DNA from: Pseudoscleropodium purum
Taxonomy: Eukaryota; Streptophyta; Bryopsida; Hypnales; Brachytheciaceae
Direction: 5' to 3'
Length of the DNA stretch: 64,000 bases
Assembly (NCBI GenBank): GCA_963969395.1
Contig: OZ017797.1
Coordinates: 33,108,001 to 33,172,000 of the forward strand
The notes beneath the pieces were generated by a model that was not told the origin of the DNA, did no database searches, and was given only the letters and a program-made list of their open reading frames with translations. Within the stretch, counting starts at the first letter, position 1, and every line of letters starts with the position of its first letter. This document shows, piece by piece, positions 58,900 through 64,000 of the stretch. Both the position numbers and the translations under genes were made by a program.

Positions 58900-59150
58900 T
58901 TTGCATTAGAATGGGCAAATTAGAGATTTTTTCACACATACTTTAGACAATTCATTATTTTTGAAAAAAATCACATTATAAGTGGTCAAAGCAAAAACAT
59001 ATTGCTTCTTATTGTTATAAATAGGACTTAAATATTTTTGTCTATTTGGATTGTAAATTTGTAATGTAGTTCTTTGGATTCCATAGTCTATACACGTTTG
59101 CAATGGTTATCCAAAAAGTGATTCTTTATATTGTGGAATAATGGACATAC
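58900..59150. repeat. Family F repeat, copy 3
   Basis: It matches 45690-45960 and 14960-15200. It is followed by GATTCTTTATATTGTGGAAT, which has a relative near 11503. Confidence 0.4.
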
Positions 59151-59562
59151 CTTTTGTGATGTATGTAAACCAAATGGTGGGCAAATGTATGGTATAGTCA
59201 TCCTACTTTGATCACAATATTCCTAAAGGGTTAGTGCATATAGTCCATTTTATAAAAAAACAAGTTCTTAAATCCATTTAAAAAATATATAGAAATAGCA
59301 TGATGAAAAACTAAACAATCTTTATGTATCTATCAACTATATATCAACTATATATATAATTTTAGTTTGACTTAATCATTTCATCTTAAAGATTTTGAAT
59401 TCCAAAATTTCCATTTTAATACTAAATTTACTAATTTTTATTCAAACTTTGATTGTAAAAATTGCCCATATTGGATTTAAAATATAAAACTTTCAAAAAA
59501 TTGGCACCTAGAAAATCTCATTACTAAGAACATTCAAGAAAAAAAATCCATGAAAAAAATTT

Positions 59563-59643
59563 TTAACCCCTAAATGCTCAAGCCTTTTCAAGTGTGTTTT
59601 GACTAAAAAAAAGAGCATGGACTTATAGTCATCCTCAGTAAAG

Positions 59644-59699
<56 letters not shown>

Positions 59700-60240
59700 A
59701 AATTAAATTTTTTTTTTAAAATTTTAAAATTTATTACTATTATTATTATTTTTATCAAAATCTAACCATATAAGCTTAAATGTTTGAAGAGCTTGCTTAT
59801 TAGTATGTAGACCAATTCGAGTGTGAAATTGCATAGGAATTGTGAGATTATAACAAGAAAAATGTACATCTATTTTTAGTACGCTATCTCTCTCTAAAAT
59901 GTTTTAGAAATTTGCACATAAATTTTTTGGGAAATTGGAGGTAACATGAACAACTGCAAATTGAGTTTGTTCACTAAAACTCACTTTCAAAAAACTTAAT
60001 TTCACATGAAAAGCTATCAAATTCATTACACAATCTACCTTGCAATTGTTGAAATACAAATTTTTTTGTCAAATATAAATTGCAAATAACTCCAAACCAA
60101 CACTTACATGTTTAAATTTTCAATAGTGAAAATCATGAAAACACTTTACTCTTGCCATTGGAACCATTTTCAAAGCAAATGGATAAGTAATTAAGTACAA
60201 ATTTTAGATCTCAAATTAGGTGAAATTGGCAAACTTTACT
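59563..60240. mobile_element. Family B TTAA MITE, reverse copy
   Basis: TTAACCCCTAAATGCTCAAG is the reverse of the right end of 9297-9984. The body runs in reverse through CTTGCAATTGTTGAAAT and CACTTTACTCTTGCCATTGG. The far terminus is degraded. A pure AT run lies at 59647-59695. Confidence 0.6.
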
Positions 60241-61690
60241 CAAAGTTGGGACACGGTTGCTAAAGTATGAGCAGGGAGCGACGAGCATTGAGCGTTCAGC
60301 AACAAATGATGAGCGTTGAACAATGCCTGTTTTTAGAAAATCTTGTGAAAAATTTAAAAATTTTCACCATAAGATGCCTATATCTGTAGTTTAGGGTAAA
60401 CATTTATGGCTATAAATGAATTTAAAAAAGATGAATGGAGAGAATGGGGATGAATGGATTTAGATGAATTTTTTGTAGTTAACTTTGTTGAATGAAATAC
60501 ATCTATTGGTCATTGCATTGAATGATGAATATCTATTGAATGGGATTAAAAACTCAATTGTTTAAGATAAGGATTGATGTTCAAGTACCTTAAATTAAAA
60601 GTAAAGAAGTTGCTTAAGGACCTTTCTTTTATTAATTTGGAAGTTTATTGAAATTGAAATTGAAATTTCAAAATTTTAAAATTATTTTTTTCAAAAAAAA
60701 ATTTGTATTTTCAAAAAATTAAAAAAAAAGGAAAAAGAATATATATATTTTTAATTCAATAAATGACACTTCAAATTCAAGGAGCATTTTTTTGTTACTA
60801 AAGGCACCTTCCCTATATTAATTTGGAGAAAATTTAAATTACATTTAAAACAAAGAATTCAAAAAAAAGTTTCACATTTTTTTTTCAAAAAGAATTTTTA
60901 TTTTATTTTAATTAAGGCTCCTTGGATTCCAAAGAGCCCTTCCTTACCAATGCCAACTACTAAGAGAAGCTTATTTAATTTCGAAGAGTCCTTTTTTGGT
61001 GCTGAAAAAAAATCATTTGCGGTGTCGTGTTGAAAACATTTGCCTTAGGAAATTACAAAGATTTTGGTTGCGATCAGAATTGGCTTGGGAATGAAAGAAG
61101 TCGTAAAATGATAAAAAAAAACCAAAAAACTCGTTACTTGTAAATTCACCCTACTTCGAACTTGAATGTCATATCTTCTAAACTGTTGTTGAACTACTAC
61201 CCGTTGACTTATTTTGTATTGGCTGGCTCTAAATGGGTGTAAGGTTTAATGTATGTGATAAAGATCCCATGGCTTCAAACGGGTAAAACGGGACAACTAG
61301 ACCACGAGTTGAACTGTTTGAAAGATTGACTCTTAAACTTTCAAACTCCCGGTGACTAACTTTATGAACCAAGCTTCACTGTGAAAACAAGCAAGTCTTG
61401 GCTATTAACCCCACTTTGTTACCCAGTCTCAACCATATGGGCAATTAATTCCACTTCGTTACCTACAACACATAATGAGGCTAGCATTGGTGTAACCCAA
61501 GCTGCCAATAACAACAAATTTTATGAAGCCACAAGCCACATACACACACACACAAGTTTTCAAAACCTCCTCCAATCTCCAACTTCGACCTTCAATTCTC
61601 AAATTGACTTTTGGATGAGTGTCGCCATTGTTTCACAACTCCAAATGAGGTGAATGATAGCTTTTTGAAAAGCTAACACAAACTTCTACT
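60241..61690. other. Intergenic, no gene recognised
   Basis: A few repeats of GAGCRTTGA occur at 60280-60325. A pair of related 40-50 base segments around CCACTTTGTTACC and CCACTTCGTTACC lies near 61409-61470. The 90-codon frame at 61381-61653 has no ATG start and no domain. Confidence 0.4.
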
Positions 61691-62228
61691 ACTCCTCTAA
61701 ATTTCAAGTAATTCTAAAACTCTATTCAACTTCTATGGCCATCTAAAGTTTCGGCCTTGAGAAACAAAGGGCAGCAGATCCTCTTTTACTTCCACATTTA
61801 TAACTCTCTTATACAAACTCCAAATAAAATAAGAAATATATTTATAAAAATATAACACAATTTTCTACACTCCTTCCAAATTTCATTGCAAACCAATAAC
61901 CTATTCGTCTTTTATGGCCAGTCGAAGTCTCTGCCTTTTAATTTTAGAGGCAACAAACCTCCTTCCACTTAAACAAGCACAACTTTTGATTCACAACTCT
62001 AAATTAAGCAAATGAAATTAATTTAAAAACTACGCACCATGATACACAACTCCTACAAATTTCATTTCAAAATTCTTCAAACTCACAACACAATGGACCT
62101 TCAAACATTCAGATCCTTCTTAAACTCACAATGAGAGAAAAAATGAATAGTGTCCATCTTTTTCTCCACCTTATCTCCACTCTAACCACACAAACAAGCG
62201 GAGTCAACCCTTCACTCATTCCCAAAGC
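61691..62228. repeat. Short tandem array, 178-180 base period
   Basis: Units start at ACTCCTCTAAATTTC (61691), ACTCCTTCCAAATTTC (61869) and ACTCCTACAAATTTC (62049). Each carries in order a TATGGCC segment, a C-rich CTTCCAC segment and an AACTCCAAAT-like segment. The third unit fades out. The strand is very poor in G. Confidence 0.6.
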
Positions 62229-62834
62229 TACAACTTCAATAATTGAGCACTTATTTGGTCCACAACTATTTCTTTATCTTCATTTTTGAAGGAAATTCAC
62301 TTCAAGTTCACCTAAGAGGCAAACTATTTGAATATTTCCTTCATACTACTTGACAAATACAAAATTATTGTAGGAAATCACTCCAACTATGGAATGAAGA
62401 ACTCAAACCCAACATATATCTAATAGAAGTAAAAAACTAAAGCTCCAATTGAAATATCATTCCATTTGCAAGAATTTAAGGATGCATTTGATAGTAACAA
62501 CCACATAATTGGCATGATCCGCCTTAGTTAAAGGATTGATTGGTCCTTTTAATCATTGTTGGTAACCACGACTCTCTTCGATAGGCCTACCCTTAGAAAT
62601 TGAATTTCACCTCCAAATGTGTTTTTAGGAAAATTTCAGTATCTTTTTTAACCACTAAAACATTATAATCTTTCAATCTATATGGTCAAATGACTCCAAA
62701 TTTTATCTATGTAATCTCTAACATGTTCACTACAAGATTGTACGGTTGAGATTTTTATACCTCAGTTACATTTAAATTTATAGCACTTCAAAAGCAATGA
62801 TGTTTTTGAATCCATTTCGACCTGAGGCGGTGAG
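62229..62834. other. Intergenic, nothing recognised
   Basis: AT-rich without recognised gene or repeat. Confidence 0.4.
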
Positions 62835-62967
62835 GGGTAAAGGCCCAACAATTTTCATAATTTTTGACTACATGCTCAAAAAGTTATTCTATGATATGTA
62901 ATTTTCAATGCTCGGTGGGAAACCCAAAAAATTCTTAAAAAATCATTATATAAAAAATAAAAATTTG

Positions 62968-63017
<50 letters not shown>

Positions 63018-63680
63018 GTGTGTGTGTCTGTGTGTGTATGTGTCTAAAGCTTTGAATCATTCTATTTTGATTTATGAGACGAAAGTTATGAGGTGTTCTA
63101 GTTTGCGGTCAGTTATGGATTCTCTATTCTAAAATAAACTTTGGAATCCTTTATTTAACTCAATTTTCAATATTTTTTGAAAAAAATAAAATCATAGCAT
63201 GGAAACTGTTTATTAAAACATTACAACCATTGGGATTGGCATTTTTCAATTCCGTAACTAAATTCTTAACAATTTAGTATTTTGCATCATTTTCTATTTT
63301 TTTTCTATATATTGTACAATTCCAAATGATCTAAAACTTTCAAACATATATCCAACTTGCTTTGAAGATTGAATCCAATAAAGCACTACCATTTTGGGAC
63401 ATTTTTTTAGACAAATGTGACTTTGTGAAGAGTATTTGCATGGTTTTTTGCAGGGTCCAAAAAAATATTTTTGTCACCTCAAACACTAATGTCTTGCAAT
63501 CTAGCTACATAGTGGAAATTTCTAAAAAAAATTTCACATCTTTTCAAATTAGATTATTACAAGATCCCATGGTTACATGTGTCTTAAAATATTTTTTCTC
63601 AAAATTTTGGTACTTGCATTAGAAATGGCAGTTTGGAGAATTTTTGGTGAAACAAAGTCCAAAACATTTAAGAACTAAAA
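62835..63680. mobile_element. Family A MITE, degraded copy
   Basis: It enters family A at AAAGGCCCAACAATTTTCAT and follows it to the right end, degraded to ACATTTAAGAACTAA. The left terminus is missing. A (TA)22 run at 62971-63015 followed by TG repeats replaces the internal TATATATA of other copies. Confidence 0.65.
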
Positions 63681-64000
63681 ACTATCAGTAGAATTTAATT
63701 GTTTACACCAAAATGAGCTTGAAATTTTAGATTGACTATATATTGTCAGTTGGGCATTTAGGACTAATGCATTACAATTGAATTTATAAACTAAAATAGT
63801 TAAAAAAATCTTTTTTTTTGAGGTTTATTTTTTTTCATTTTTGAATATAAAAAAATCATTACTCAAAAATTCTTCTAAAGCATTCATTTCCATGAAATTT
63901 GGTGTGCATCATAACAACAAATGTAACAACTTCAAGGAATTTTATATATATATTTGTGTGTGTGTTTACACATGTGAAAACAAAATTGCCAATTAATAAA
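63681..64000. other. Intergenic window end
   Basis: AT-rich, with a short TATATATA and GTGTGTGT tract near 63943-63965. Nothing recognised. Confidence 0.4.

Noticed and set aside
61381..61653. 90-codon plus-strand frame
   Set aside because: No ATG start, low-G composition and no recognisable domain. It runs into the 178 base tandem array.

Overview
The window looks like nuclear DNA of a land plant (streptophyte). It holds one compact, intron-containing homeodomain-leucine zipper class I (HD-Zip I) gene, with plant-type splice sites, in very AT-rich DNA crowded with transposon remnants. The short introns and the N-terminal and C-terminal peptides fit a seed-free plant such as a moss. That placement is inference and is weak. 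No bacterial, organellar or viral gene set is visible, and almost all other open frames are chance frames in repeats.

Layout. 1-13 kb: AT-rich, with TTAA-flanked MITEs and several small inverted-repeat families (called A to G here). 13.7-14.4 kb: a foldback element and a GC-richer island with promoter-like motifs but no recognisable gene. 15.8-21.4 kb: the genic island, with promoter, long 5' leader carrying two upstream ORFs, a three-exon HD-Zip I gene (CDS 17682-19305, 331 aa), 3' UTR and an imperfect tandem duplication. 21.96-27.34 kb: a decayed piggyBac-superfamily transposon bounded by TTAA. It has matching inverted ends and a broken transposase that still shows three catalytic-type aspartates and a Cys-rich C-terminus. 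27.7-34.9 kb: a minisatellite-bearing repeat, an unrecognised decayed coding stretch, more TTAA MITEs and a second GC-richer island. 34.9-43.7 kb: a chain of family A MITEs, one split by a 2.5 kb insertion packed with the palindrome GACAAWTTGTC, another split by a 303 bp GC-rich hAT-type element with a perfect 8 bp target duplication. 43.7-64 kb: gene-free AT-rich DNA with two more palindromic-motif arrays (47.5-49.6 and 54.9-56.1 kb), a possible LTR, a short 178-180 bp tandem array and further MITEs.

How the parts relate. The HD-Zip I gene is the only confident host gene. It should encode a nuclear transcription factor binding a CAATNATTG-type dyad as a dimer, possibly under translational control by its leader. 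The decayed piggyBac element and the TTAA/CCCC-ended MITEs share target site and terminal bases, so a relative of this transposase may have mobilised the MITEs. One MITE (6317-6931) is an inverted duplication of half of family A and could form a long hairpin RNA matching its sister copies. The least explained structures are the three arrays of short palindromes with a CAATT core and strong strand asymmetry. All coordinates and alignments were made by eye; repeat boundaries are usually good to a few bases at TTAA ends and to tens of bases elsewhere.
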